From CAZBUK01 sp964495085 (GTDB taxonomy: Bacteria; Bacteroidota; Ignavibacteria; T3Sed10-11): a stretch of 24,863 nt of DNA. The DNA is taken from NCBI GenBank assembly GCA_964495085.1, contig CAZBUK010000056.1, positions 1-24,863 on the forward strand, read 5' to 3'. The position numbers were made by a program, and so were the translations under genes. Shown here piece after piece: positions 16,203 to 24,165 of the stretch (positions are counted from its first letter, which is position 1; the number at the start of each line of letters is the position of its first letter). Under the pieces are notes generated by a model that had not been told where the DNA came from, ran no database searches, and saw only the letters and a program-made list of their open reading frames with translations.

Positions 16203-16226
16203 AGTGTCCTGGTGAGTAAAGTTAAT

Positions 16227-17459
16227 TCAGTTTGTGCCGGCCCGGTGAGGATGCATGTCCGGTGCCTCCTCCGGATCAACCGGTTCTTTGATGAATCTGT
16301 ACACAAGCAGTGATGCGCAAGCGACGACAAATGCGGTCATAAAGAGCGGTGCGCGCAGTCCGAAGTGCGAAGCGATATACCCCGAGGAAGTGGGGCCGGT
16401 GATATTTGCAAGGATCGTAAAACTGCTCGCGATTCCGATCACACCGCCGCGGCGGGCGATCGGCGTCTGCTTGCTGATGAATGCGTAGATCGCCGGAATG
16501 ATGCCTCCCATCGCGAAGCCCATCCCCGCACGCGCAACCGCAACCTGCCAGACGGAATTCGATACCGCCTGGACGGCCAGCATGACCGCCGCAAGCGATG
16601 TAGCGAAGAGGAGGTTTCTCCGGTACCCCTCGCTGTCATTCTTGTTTCCCCACCATGGCGAGGAAAACACCATGACGAATCCGACAACCGAGAAGAGGGC
16701 TCCCGTGATCGAGGAGATATACGCGCTCGGTCCGGATATCGTTTCGACGAATAAAGCGAAAATCGGTTGAATCATTGAGATAGAGGTTTGTGCTAAAAAT
16801 ATCAGAAGCATTGCCAACGATATCTGCGGTATCGAGAACGAAAACCGGTAATTGCTCACGAGCGTATGGTGATCCCCGGATTCGCGCACCGGTTCCGCCT
16901 CCTTGACCAGGAATATGACCAAGAGGCCGCTCGCAAAACATAATCCGGCGACAAGGTAAAATATCGGCCGGTAGCCGATGATGTCCGCAAGAATACCTCC
17001 GATCAACGGTCCGATGAGTATGCCTGCCGAAAGGGATGTCTGGAGCATGCCCATTGCATATCCCGATCGCTCTCTCGGTGCCGACGCGCTCACCAATGTC
17101 AACGCTGCGGGAATGAAGCCGCTCAGAGCGCCTTGAATCATCCTGTAGAGAAAGAGTTGATCCACCGACTGCGCCGTACCTACCAGCAATTGGGCTATTC
17201 CGAGGCCGAACACCGCTCTTACGACCATCAGCTTTCGTCCGTACTTATCGCCGACCGCTCCCCAGAATGGAGTGAATATGAACGAAAGGAAAAAGGGTCC
17301 GGCAAAAACCAGTCCGCTCCAGCGAGTAACCGCTTCAGGATCGACTATACCCAGTTCCCTGACATAGAAAGGCAGGAACGGTACGACCGAACTCATTCCC
17401 ATGATCGTTATGAACTGGGCGATCCAGATAATGTATAAATTTCTCTTCCAGAGTTCCAT
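16227..17459 (-). CDS. Major facilitator superfamily transporter, drug-efflux-like
   Basis: This 410-aa protein has about 12 hydrophobic spans. The MFS motif A GAVGDKYGRK lies between the second and third spans (residues 67-76). A motif C-like segment follows, in TSLSAGILIGPLIGGILAD. The pattern resembles multidrug efflux permeases such as MdtG or TetA relatives, but substrate cannot be read from sequence. A short hydrophilic tail ends the protein. No clear promoter was found upstream on the - strand within the 414-nt non-coding stretch, although transcription must begin there or beyond. polA follows after 24 nt. Confidence 0.88.
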   Translation of the reverse strand: MELWKRNLYIIWIAQFITIMGMSSVVPFLPFYVRELGIVDPEAVTRWSGLVFAGPFFLSFIFTPFWGAVGDKYGRKLMVVRAVFGLGIAQLLVGTAQSVDQLFLYRMIQGALSGFIPAALTLVSASAPRERSGYAMGMLQTSLSAGILIGPLIGGILADIIGYRPIFYLVAGLCFASGLLVIFLVKEAEPVRESGDHHTLVSNYRFSFSIPQISLAMLLIFLAQTSISMIQPIFALFVETISGPSAYISSITGALFSVVGFVMVFSSPWWGNKNDSEGYRRNLLFATSLAAVMLAVQAVSNSVWQVAVARAGMGFAMGGIIPAIYAFISKQTPIARRGGVIGIASSFTILANITGPTSSGYIASHFGLRAPLFMTAFVVACASLLVYRFIKEPVDPEEAPDMHPHRAGTN

Positions 17460-17719
17460 GGTTTAAATACATGTCAGGTGGGGATTCCTGTGGCTGATGC
17501 TTGCGGCGTCCGGATCGAGCCGGTTATTTTCCGGTACCCGGGTCCCGACGCAAAGGAGAGTCACCCCCGTACTGCCGCAGCCTTCCAGATATTGCTACCA
17601 CGCCGGGAAAAATCGGGTCGATGCATAATTCGAACAACAATACCGATCCGGAACTCAGGTGCACTATCAGAGACGTGTAAAGAAATAGCTGTTGAAATAT
17701 ACGTAAGATGTCGAAAAAG

Positions 17720-17754
17720 AGCAATTTACTTGATTTTCAGGAGCGTAAATTGCT
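17720..17754. repeat. Perfect 10-bp inverted repeat overlapping a promoter, operator candidate
   Basis: AGCAATTTAC (17720-17729) and GTAAATTGCT (17745-17754) are exact reverse complements separated by 15 nt, centre to centre 25 bp. The -35 candidate lies in the spacer and the right arm touches the -10 candidate. No U-run follows, so it is not a terminator. The geometry suits a dimeric DNA-binding regulator. No regulator gene is adjacent. Confidence 0.6.
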
Positions 17755-17759
17755 ATATT
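17730..17759 (+). promoter_or_regulatory. Candidate extended -10 promoter for the acyltransferase gene set
   Basis: TTGATT (17730-17735) is separated by 18 nt from TATATT (17754-17759), which is preceded by TGC to make an extended -10 element. The surrounding DNA is AT-rich. It would give a leader of about 105 nt before the start at 17874. Confidence 0.55.
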
Positions 17760-17873
17760 AATAAGTTTATAATTTATCTCCGGTTTTTTACACCAACATA
17801 TTCTTGCTCGATGTAATTCACCTGTCGGAAATCGGATATCCCCGCTTACTGAATATTAGCCGCTAGCCGCCCG

Positions 17874-18836
17874 ATGGAAATTATCCGTTATGATCAGACC
17901 CGGAAGGATGAATGGGACTCCTTCGTGCTGCGCTCGAATAGCGGTACCATGTTCCAGCTCCAGCAATTTCTCTCCTATCACCCGGAGAACCGATTTCCGT
18001 TCCATCACCTCATGTTTTACCGGAACGGCGAACTGGTCGCAGTGCTCCCCGGCGGGCTCGACAGACACATTTTCGAATCGCCGGCAGGTGCAAGCTACGG
18101 ATCGTTTGTAATCGGCGATATTAAGTTTAACGAAACTCTTGAGATCATCGACGCTTTCGAAGATTACTGCTGGAAACAGGGGATTCGCGAGGTATTTTTA
18201 ACTTCGGCTCCCTTCATCTATCAACGGGAGTTTAGCCATAATCTCGAATACGCACTGCTCTACCGCGGTTTTATCTACCAGCGTCATTACATTTCGCACG
18301 CGATCAAACTCAGCCCTGAGGAGGGGATGCTGGACGGTTTCCAGAGTACCGCCCGCAGGTACATACGCCAATCGCTCCGGAATCCCGATATCTCCGTCGA
18401 ACCGTCCGACCGGTACGACCTCTTTTATCCGATCCTGCAAGAGAATAAGAAGAAACATGATGCGAAGCCGACGCATTCGCTCGAAGATCTTCGCGCGCTG
18501 CATGCATTAATGCCCGAACGGTTGCAGCTATTCCTGGTCAGATGCAAGGAAGTACCCATCGGCGGTTCGCTCATGTTCAGGGCTAACGAGCGGGTCTCCC
18601 TGTGCTTTTATAACATGCTCCTGTATGAGTACCAGCAGTACAGACCTATCTATCTGGCGATGTACCGCGCGTTGAAATGGTCGGTCGACGAAGGCTTTTC
18701 GTATTTCGATATCGGCGTTTCACAGGATACGCATGCCGAGAATCCGATGACCCCGAGTTTAAATCTCATCTACTTCAAGGAGAAGTTCAATGCGAGGGGC
18801 ATTCTCCGGAGTACACTCTGGAAGAAATTAAAATGA
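17874..18836 (+). CDS. FemAB/GNAT-like acyltransferase (BioF2-like domain)
   Basis: This 320-aa soluble protein resembles the FemAB and Acetyltransf_6 class of GNAT-fold enzymes. It has an N-terminal half with GTMFQLQQFLSYHPE and LPGGLDRHIFESPAGASYG, a central RRYIRQSLRNPDISV region, and a C-terminal half with VPIGGSLMFRAN, QYRPIYLAMYRALKWS and FSYFDIGVS typical of that family. Members join amino acids to peptidoglycan precursors or act in exopolysaccharide assembly. The downstream glycosyltransferase and transporter favour an envelope or polysaccharide role, which is inference. No good Shine-Dalgarno sequence precedes the ATG. Confidence 0.75.
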   Translation: MEIIRYDQTRKDEWDSFVLRSNSGTMFQLQQFLSYHPENRFPFHHLMFYRNGELVAVLPGGLDRHIFESPAGASYGSFVIGDIKFNETLEIIDAFEDYCWKQGIREVFLTSAPFIYQREFSHNLEYALLYRGFIYQRHYISHAIKLSPEEGMLDGFQSTARRYIRQSLRNPDISVEPSDRYDLFYPILQENKKKHDAKPTHSLEDLRALHALMPERLQLFLVRCKEVPIGGSLMFRANERVSLCFYNMLLYEYQQYRPIYLAMYRALKWSVDEGFSYFDIGVSQDTHAENPMTPSLNLIYFKEKFNARGILRSTLWKKLK

Positions 18837-18864
18837 GACCGATGATGCCATCCTGTCCGGATCG

Positions 18865-20022
18865 ATGATGTCAGCGATTTCTGAGAAACCCCGCATCGTT
18901 ATCCTTGAAATCGGAGACATCCGTACCGACGGCAGGTGCAGGAATATCGCAAGGTCTTGTGTGCGGTCCGGCGCTGAAGTGTTTTTTATCGGACCGGCGC
19001 AACAGAATGAAACAGCGGAGATCGATGGAATCGTAATCCGGTATATCGGCGTTGTCGGTTCATTCGGATCGAAAATCCGGTATGTGCATTACTGGATCCG
19101 ATCGTTCATTGAGTGCGTCAGATTGCGGCCGGATTTAATCATAGCTGAAGATTTGTTTGTTATGCCGGCGGCTGTCGCATACGCGCTCACCGGCGGGAGC
19201 CGGATATTATACGATGCGAAAGAGTTTTATTTTGCGCTCGCAGCGCTGAAAGACCGTCCTTCGGTACAACGCTTCTGGTCGTTTATTGAATATCTCTGCA
19301 TCCATTACGCCGATGCCGTGATAACCTCAGGAGAACGGGACAACGTGGTGCTGGCCGAGCGATACCGATCGACGAACCCCGTTGCAATTCATAACCATCC
19401 GCCCGGATCGAGCGAGCCACCGGACCGGAAAATGCTCAGGGATGAGTTGCATATCGATCCGGATGCCTTCGTATTTCTCTATCAGGGCTGGCTGCTCGAA
19501 GGCAGAGGACTTCCGCTGATGATTCGGATTGCATCGGAGTTGTCCGATTGCACCGTCGTAATCCTGGGGGACGGTCCGATGCGGCGGGTGATCGAATCGG
19601 AAGTTGACAATCGTGGAATGAAACAGCGTTTCGTGATTACCGGCTCGCTTCCCTATGAAGAGATGCTGAGACTTACGGCGGTCGCCGATGTCGGGTGCGC
19701 GCTCATCGAAGATTACGGGATGAGCTACCGACACGCCCGTCCCAATAAGCTGTTCGAATACATACGGGCAGGAGTGCCGGTGCTAACGAGCGATTTCCCG
19801 GCTATGGCGGAAATCGTCAGAGATCACGGCGTCGGATTGACGGCTGATCCGTCCGATCCCGATAAGGTGGTCGAATCCGCCCTGCGGTTACGGAACGATC
19901 CTGAACTGCTGCTTGCGTGCAGGTCGAACTGCAAACGGGCTGCCGCCGAATTTACCTGGGAAGAAGAAGAAAAAAAACTGCTGAGTGTTTTGCATACACT
20001 CGGTTTGAGCCGCGCGCAATAG
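18865..20022 (+). CDS. Glycosyltransferase, GT-B fold (GT4-like)
   Basis: This 385-aa protein has a Rossmann-like N-terminal half (KPRIVILEIGDIRTDGRCRN) and a C-terminal half that binds the sugar nucleotide. The latter shows FLYQGWLLEGRGLPLMIR, TVVILGDGPMRRVIE, and the donor-site region PNKLFEYIRAGVPVLTSD followed by EIVRDHGVGL, as in GT4 enzymes. There is no signal peptide, so it should act in the cytoplasm or at the inner face of the membrane. Two ATGs are adjacent and the ribosome site is poor. It begins 28 nt after the acyltransferase stop, probably in the same operon. Donor and acceptor sugars are unknown. Confidence 0.88.
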   Translation: MMSAISEKPRIVILEIGDIRTDGRCRNIARSCVRSGAEVFFIGPAQQNETAEIDGIVIRYIGVVGSFGSKIRYVHYWIRSFIECVRLRPDLIIAEDLFVMPAAVAYALTGGSRILYDAKEFYFALAALKDRPSVQRFWSFIEYLCIHYADAVITSGERDNVVLAERYRSTNPVAIHNHPPGSSEPPDRKMLRDELHIDPDAFVFLYQGWLLEGRGLPLMIRIASELSDCTVVILGDGPMRRVIESEVDNRGMKQRFVITGSLPYEEMLRLTAVADVGCALIEDYGMSYRHARPNKLFEYIRAGVPVLTSDFPAMAEIVRDHGVGLTADPSDPDKVVESALRLRNDPELLLACRSNCKRAAAEFTWEEEEKKLLSVLHTLGLSRAQ

Positions 20023-20034
20023 TAGCTGAGAACA

Positions 20035-20931
20035 TTGATATACGTCATCCTTTTCGTGCAGACGCTCATTGCGAGCGGAACTCATATAGTCGCAAAATTA
20101 GTCGTCGAAGATATCGATTCTATCTCGCTGACGTTCCTTCGTTCGATGATAGCCGCGGTTGCGCTCTTACTCGTATTCGTCGTGAAGGAAAAAAGAATTA
20201 AGATTCATCGAGCCGATTATCTCCGGATCCTCTGGCTGGGTATTCTGGCGATACCGCTGAACCAGTTCGCGTTTCTGATCGCGATCGGATATACGACGCC
20301 CTCGAATGCCGCGCTTTTCTATGCGACGACACCGGTCTTCGTTATGCTTTTCTCTTCTCTGCTGCTGAAAGAAAGGCCGGGAATGCTCCCCAAAATCGGC
20401 GTATTGATCGGCTTCGTTGGTATAGCTACGGTTATTTTCGAAAGGGGCATCGATCTCGGATCGGAATACACGTTCGGAAATCTGCTCATGCTCATGGCGG
20501 TTACCTCCTGGGGACTCTATACGGTCCAAGGAAGGCCGTTGATCATAAAATACGGATCGTTTCATGTTTCCGCGCTGACGATGATCGTCGGAGCGTTAGC
20601 CTTTTTCCCGATCGGCGTCGTGCCTGCGTTGAAATTCGATTATACGATTCTCACATTGGCGCATATCTACGGTTTACTGTACCTGGGAATCGGAACATCC
20701 GTTCTGGCTTATTTTCTCTGGTACTATGCTCTCGGCCGGATAGAATCGACCCGTGTGGCTGTGTTTACGTACCTGCAGCCCGTGGTAACTACCGTAATGG
20801 CGGTTATATTATTAAATCAGCATATAAGCGTCCGGTTCCTCATCGGTGCATCCGTTGCGATGTTTGGAGTTGTTCTCGTTCAACGGGGAGCTTCGGCCAA
20901 ACGCACAAGATCTAAGACCGGCCGGAGATAG
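20035..20931 (+). CDS. EamA-family (DMT superfamily) transporter
   Basis: This 298-aa protein has about ten hydrophobic spans arranged as two EamA repeats. The first begins ILFVQTLIASGTHIVAKLV with DSISLTFLRSMIAA; the second begins NLLMLMAVTSWGLYTVQGR and contains YLGIGTSVLAYFLWYYAL and FTYLQPVVTTVMAVILL. Such proteins export metabolites or flip lipid-linked substrates; the substrate here is unknown. The start is a TTG, because an in-frame stop at 20023-20025 leaves no ATG or GTG at the N-terminus. It follows the glycosyltransferase by 12 nt, so operon membership is likely. Confidence 0.85.
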   Translation: MIYVILFVQTLIASGTHIVAKLVVEDIDSISLTFLRSMIAAVALLLVFVVKEKRIKIHRADYLRILWLGILAIPLNQFAFLIAIGYTTPSNAALFYATTPVFVMLFSSLLLKERPGMLPKIGVLIGFVGIATVIFERGIDLGSEYTFGNLLMLMAVTSWGLYTVQGRPLIIKYGSFHVSALTMIVGALAFFPIGVVPALKFDYTILTLAHIYGLLYLGIGTSVLAYFLWYYALGRIESTRVAVFTYLQPVVTTVMAVILLNQHISVRFLIGASVAMFGVVLVQRGASAKRTRSKTGRR

Positions 20932-21049
20932 TACAGTTATATCCTGCGATCGGTCCGGAAGCGTCAAGATACCGTATCCCCTGAGGGAATGGAAGCGATT
21001 TGAATTCCGGCCTTGTCAGGCAACTCGGTTTGTAAAAGGAGGAAGTTCT

Positions 21050-21730
21050 ATGAAACAATCCACAATATCCCGTTTATTCGGGCAATCACCTTTTCCATCG
21101 CTGAAGGAGCATATGGGAAAAGTCAAGCAATGTCTCGATCAGGTTCTTCCCATGATGGAGGCGTTTGCGGCGAGGAAGGACGAACAGGTTAAGCTTGCGG
21201 CGAGGAATATTATGAAGATCGAGCACGAGGCGGACGAGATAAAGAATGAACTCCGCGATCATCTTCCCAAGAGCATATTCCTTCCCGTCGACCGGAGGGA
21301 TCTGCTGGCGCTCCTTTCGGCGCAGGATTCCATTCCGGATGTGTGTGAGGACCTCGGCGTGCTCCTGACCCTGAGGATCACTCCCGTTCCACCCGCGTTG
21401 ACCGAAGATCTGTTCGCCTATCTCCGGAAGAGTCTCGAATCCGCGTATCTCAGCGTCGAAATCATCTCCGAGCTCGATTCGATGCTCGAAACGGCGTTCG
21501 GGGGGAAGGAAGCCGAAAAAGTAATCGCTATGATCGACCAGGTGAGCGTGCTCGAATGGGAGGCCGACAAGCGTCAATACAAGCTCGCTCAACGACTGTT
21601 CGAACTCGAAAAAGAATTGAGTCCGGTCGATGTGATGATGTGGTTCGAGATTTTCAAAGTTATCGGAAATATCGCGAACAATGCGGAGAAGATGGCGAAA
21701 AAACTCAGAACATTCTTCATTTCACGCTGA
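21050..21730 (+). CDS. DUF47 PhoU-like accessory protein of a Pit phosphate transporter
   Basis: This 226-aa, mostly helical protein belongs to the DUF47/TIGR00153 group related to PhoU. It shows SPFPSLKEHMGKVKQCL, a helix with KIEHEADEIKNELRDHL, LPVDRRDLLALLSAQDSIPD, and a late VSVLEWEADKRQYKLA repeat of the same metal-binding-like ExxxD pattern. The frame is open further upstream, but the ATG at 21050 is chosen because AAGGAGG lies 7 nt before it and homology begins there. It ends 13 nt before the PiT gene, and such pairs are common, so it probably modulates that transporter. Confidence 0.9.
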   Translation: MKQSTISRLFGQSPFPSLKEHMGKVKQCLDQVLPMMEAFAARKDEQVKLAARNIMKIEHEADEIKNELRDHLPKSIFLPVDRRDLLALLSAQDSIPDVCEDLGVLLTLRITPVPPALTEDLFAYLRKSLESAYLSVEIISELDSMLETAFGGKEAEKVIAMIDQVSVLEWEADKRQYKLAQRLFELEKELSPVDVMMWFEIFKVIGNIANNAEKMAKKLRTFFISR

Positions 21731-21743
21731 ACGGGATGTCGTC

Positions 21744-22997
21744 ATGGATCCGCTCACAATTATTCTACTGGTAGTCGCAACATTATTCTGCTGTTATATG
21801 GCATGGAACATCGGCGCGAACGACGTCGCAAATGCCATGGGAACATCGGTCGGATCGGGAGCGCTCACCTTAAAGGGCGCCATCCTGGTCGCTGCAATTT
21901 TTGAATTTTCAGGAGCGGTTTTCGTCGGTTCGCGCGTCACCGATACCATTAGAAGAGGGATGGTCGATACCAGCCTCTTCGTCGGAGAGCCCCTCATTCT
22001 GGTTTACGGTATGATGGCTGCGCTGCTTGCAGCCGCGATCTGGCTGAATATCGCATCCAAGTACGGCTTTCCGGTTTCAACCACTCATTCGATCGTCGGC
22101 GCGGTTACCGGCTTCGGACTCGTTGCCGGGGGATTCGCCGCTATCAGTTGGGGTACGATGCTCAAAATCGTTTCGAGCTGGGTGGTATCTCCCCTGAGCG
22201 GCGGCATTATGGCGTTTTTTCTCTTCCGGTTGATCAATCGGAAGATCATCAACGCACCGGATCCGGTCGAAGCGCTGCGGCTTTATGCACCCGGACTCGT
22301 ATTCGTCGTCATTACGATCATCGGTATTGCCGTATTCTATGAGGGACTCGCAAGTCTGAATCTCGAAATTGCGTTTCACCAGGCGTTCGGACTCGCAGGC
22401 GTTACCGGTATTACAGCTTCTTATACGACGAAGCGAATCATCAATGCGATCATCCGGAAACGAAGCCTGGTTGCGTTAAGCCGCTTCAACCTGGTGGAAT
22501 ACGTATTTAGGTATCTGCAGATTATGACTGCTTGCTACGTCGCCTTCGCTCACGGCTCGAACGATGTCGCAAATGCGGTGGGACCATTCGCCGCCATTGT
22601 CAACATCCTCACCACGAACAGCGTGACGACCAAAACGGTTGTCCCCATCTGGGTGCTCGCATTGGGAGGATTCGGGATCGTGGTGGGACTCGCTACCTAC
22701 GGATATAAGGTGATCGAGACGATAGGGAGAAAAATAACCGAGTTAACCCCGTCGCGCGGTTTTGCGGCGGAATTCGGCGCCGCTACGACCGTGCTGATTT
22801 GCTCAAAACTCGGGGTTCCGATATCGACAACGCATACGCTTGTCGGAGCGGTTATCGGCGTTGGCTTTGCGCGCGGATTGTCGGCGCTCGATTTCAGAGT
22901 CGTCAGGAATATTTTTTCTTCGTGGTTTATTACTCTCCCGGTGACGATGGGGATTTCAATAGTTATCTTCTTGCTTCTGAGAGCAATCTTTATGTAA
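21744..22997 (+). CDS. PiT-family inorganic phosphate transporter
   Basis: This 417-aa membrane protein carries the two signature repeats of PiT transporters: GANDVANAMGTSVGSGAL (starting at residue 24) and AHGSNDVANAVGPFAAI. The paired SKYGFPVSTTHSIVGAV and SKLGVPISTTHTLVGAV segments are also present. These move phosphate, often as metal-phosphate, with a cation. The reading frame extends upstream to 21681, but the ATG at 21744 gives the expected N-terminus and avoids overlap with the DUF47 gene. The ribosome site is weak, so coupling to the upstream gene is likely. Confidence 0.93.
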   Translation: MDPLTIILLVVATLFCCYMAWNIGANDVANAMGTSVGSGALTLKGAILVAAIFEFSGAVFVGSRVTDTIRRGMVDTSLFVGEPLILVYGMMAALLAAAIWLNIASKYGFPVSTTHSIVGAVTGFGLVAGGFAAISWGTMLKIVSSWVVSPLSGGIMAFFLFRLINRKIINAPDPVEALRLYAPGLVFVVITIIGIAVFYEGLASLNLEIAFHQAFGLAGVTGITASYTTKRIINAIIRKRSLVALSRFNLVEYVFRYLQIMTACYVAFAHGSNDVANAVGPFAAIVNILTTNSVTTKTVVPIWVLALGGFGIVVGLATYGYKVIETIGRKITELTPSRGFAAEFGAATTVLICSKLGVPISTTHTLVGAVIGVGFARGLSALDFRVVRNIFSSWFITLPVTMGISIVIFLLLRAIFM

Positions 22998-23045
22998 CTT
23001 TGGAATGACAACTACCTTTATTACCTGATCAACCGGGCGAATCTT

Positions 23046-23798
23046 ATGACCGCAAGAGCCGATCGGACTCGAAACACCGATGAGCTGAGGAGAGAGTTCA
23101 TACTTACGCAGCTGAAAAAATATCTGACGCTCAGAAATAAGAACGATTACACAACTTCCGAAGAGAAAGAAATTCTGCTGCGTCTTATCGACCGGGCGTT
23201 CCATACCAATATAGAACCCGAACTTGATACCTTCCTCGACATGGGAAAGAACGAGAGAGACTCCAGGTTTTTTGCGGTGAAAGTAGATTTTCCCGTCTAT
23301 CCCGGAGACGCGGACCCTGAGGCTCCGGCGGAACAGGATGATACGGGAATCGGCGAGGATACATCCGCAGAGTTCGAAGAGAGTGAAGCCGAATCTATCG
23401 ACGATGATGAAGATCTCGACGGCCTCATCGACGATGACGACGGGGATGATTGGGAGGAGCTCGCGGACGAGGACGTGTTCGAGGAGATTCCGGAGGAGGA
23501 TCGCGAGGATGTAGTCATGCTCATGATCGCCTTCCCCGCGCTCAGGGAAGCGGGATTTCCCATCGACAGAATACTCGGCGGTGATTACAAAACGGATTTA
23601 TCCGATCGCCAGCGGCAGCAAATCGATTGGGGGCTGCAGCTTGCGTATAAAGTTTCTGACCTCGAATCGTCAGGTGATCCGAAAATCAGGCGGGAACTTC
23701 TCGATGATCTCAGGGAATTCGCGGCCGCATTTCTCCCCGATGAAAAAATCGATCTCATTATCAGCGAGATGCGTGAGACCTACCGAAAGGGAGTGTGA
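23046..23798 (+). CDS. Unrecognised protein with a highly acidic central linker
   Basis: I do not recognise this 250-aa protein. Residues 1-75 are charged and helical (RREFILTQLKKYLTL, KEILLRLIDRAF). Residues 98-155 are low-complexity and very acidic, 33 of 58 being Asp or Glu. Residues 156-250 form another helical part (VVMLMIAFPALREAGFPIDRILGG, DWGLQLAYKVSDL, LPDEKIDLIISEM). There is no signal peptide or membrane span, so it is probably cytoplasmic. It follows the PiT gene by 48 nt without an obvious Shine-Dalgarno sequence. The frame is long, codon use resembles its neighbours, and it ends just before a tRNA gene. Confidence 0.75.
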   Translation: MTARADRTRNTDELRREFILTQLKKYLTLRNKNDYTTSEEKEILLRLIDRAFHTNIEPELDTFLDMGKNERDSRFFAVKVDFPVYPGDADPEAPAEQDDTGIGEDTSAEFEESEAESIDDDEDLDGLIDDDDGDDWEELADEDVFEEIPEEDREDVVMLMIAFPALREAGFPIDRILGGDYKTDLSDRQRQQIDWGLQLAYKVSDLESSGDPKIRRELLDDLREFAAAFLPDEKIDLIISEMRETYRKGV

Positions 23799-23851
23799 GT
23801 CGGCAGGCAACAACTCGGTGGAGCCGGGGGGGGTATCGAATCAGGCAAATC

Positions 23852-23886
23852 CGGCTATTCTGCTTGAATAAGCCGCTATTATTTTG
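23852..23886 (+). terminator. Weak terminator candidate before tRNA-Ser
   Basis: CGGCTATTC (23852-23860) pairs with GAATAAGCCG (23865-23874) with one bulged base, around a short 4-nt loop, and is followed by CTATTATTTTG. The U-run is interrupted. It sits between the acidic-protein stop and the tRNA. Confidence 0.4.
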
Positions 23887-23906
23887 TAAGTTTCAATTCA
23901 CGGTCG

Positions 23907-23989
23907 GGAGGGTTAGCATAACTGGTAATGCAGCAGTCTTGAAAACTGCCGTCCGAAAGGACTTGGGGGTTCGAGTCCCTCACCCTCCG
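23907..23989 (+). tRNA. tRNA-Ser (anticodon TGA)
   Basis: This is a class II tRNA with all stems readable: acceptor GGAGGGT/ACCCTCC, D stem GCAT/ATGC, anticodon stem GCAGT/ACTGC, variable arm GTCC/GGAC with a GAAA loop, and T stem GGGGG/CCCTC with loop TTCGAGT. The anticodon loop CTTGAAA places TGA at 23940-23942, decoding UCA and related serine codons. The long variable arm is as expected for serine. The discriminator base is G and CCA is not encoded, so the tail must be added by the tRNA nucleotidyltransferase. Confidence 0.95.
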
Positions 23990-24165
23990 CAGTATCCAAA
24001 TCCCTTCGATACATACACATCAGTTCTTCATTGCCGGGATCGATTCCTTTTCCGGGTACCGAAATATCACAGCTTGTTCCCGAGAGTTGATTATCTCCAG
24101 ACCCTTCCGGCGGAGGGAATCGTCGGGTCATAGACGCTGCGTTCACATTGTGACAGGAGGAGCGA

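Larger units (their letters stand above)
17460..17873. other. 414-bp non-coding region between divergent genes
   Basis: The MFS gene leaves to the left and the acyltransferase gene to the right. The first 230 bp are GC-rich and hold no credible gene, only short GC palindromes such as the overlapping GGTACC and CCCGGG near 17536. The last 170 bp are AT-rich and contain the promoter candidate and inverted repeat described separately. No tRNA or known RNA motif was recognised. Confidence 0.6.

Noticed and set aside
15444..16313. 289-codon + strand open frame opposite the polA 5' end
   Set aside because: It lies mostly opposite the 5'-3' exonuclease domain of polA and runs on into the MFS gene end; no family match or ribosome-binding site supports it.
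17478..17816. 112-codon frame in the gap between the MFS and acyltransferase genes
   Set aside because: It has no ribosome-binding site and no family features, and it runs through the AT-rich promoter and inverted repeat.
20846..21049. Upstream extension of the DUF47 gene
   Set aside because: The frame is open, but it overlaps the EamA gene end and homology begins at 21050, where an AAGGAGG site is well placed.
21681..21743. Upstream extension of the PiT gene
   Set aside because: It overlaps the DUF47 coding end and would add a charged, non-homologous N-terminus before the first membrane span.
24101..24116. Small CCCT/AGGG stem downstream of tRNA-Ser
   Set aside because: It is a short, bulged stem without a U-run and not a convincing terminator.
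23795..24133. Open frame spanning the tRNA-Ser gene
   Set aside because: It overlaps the full tRNA and has no protein features; the tRNA structure explains the sequence.
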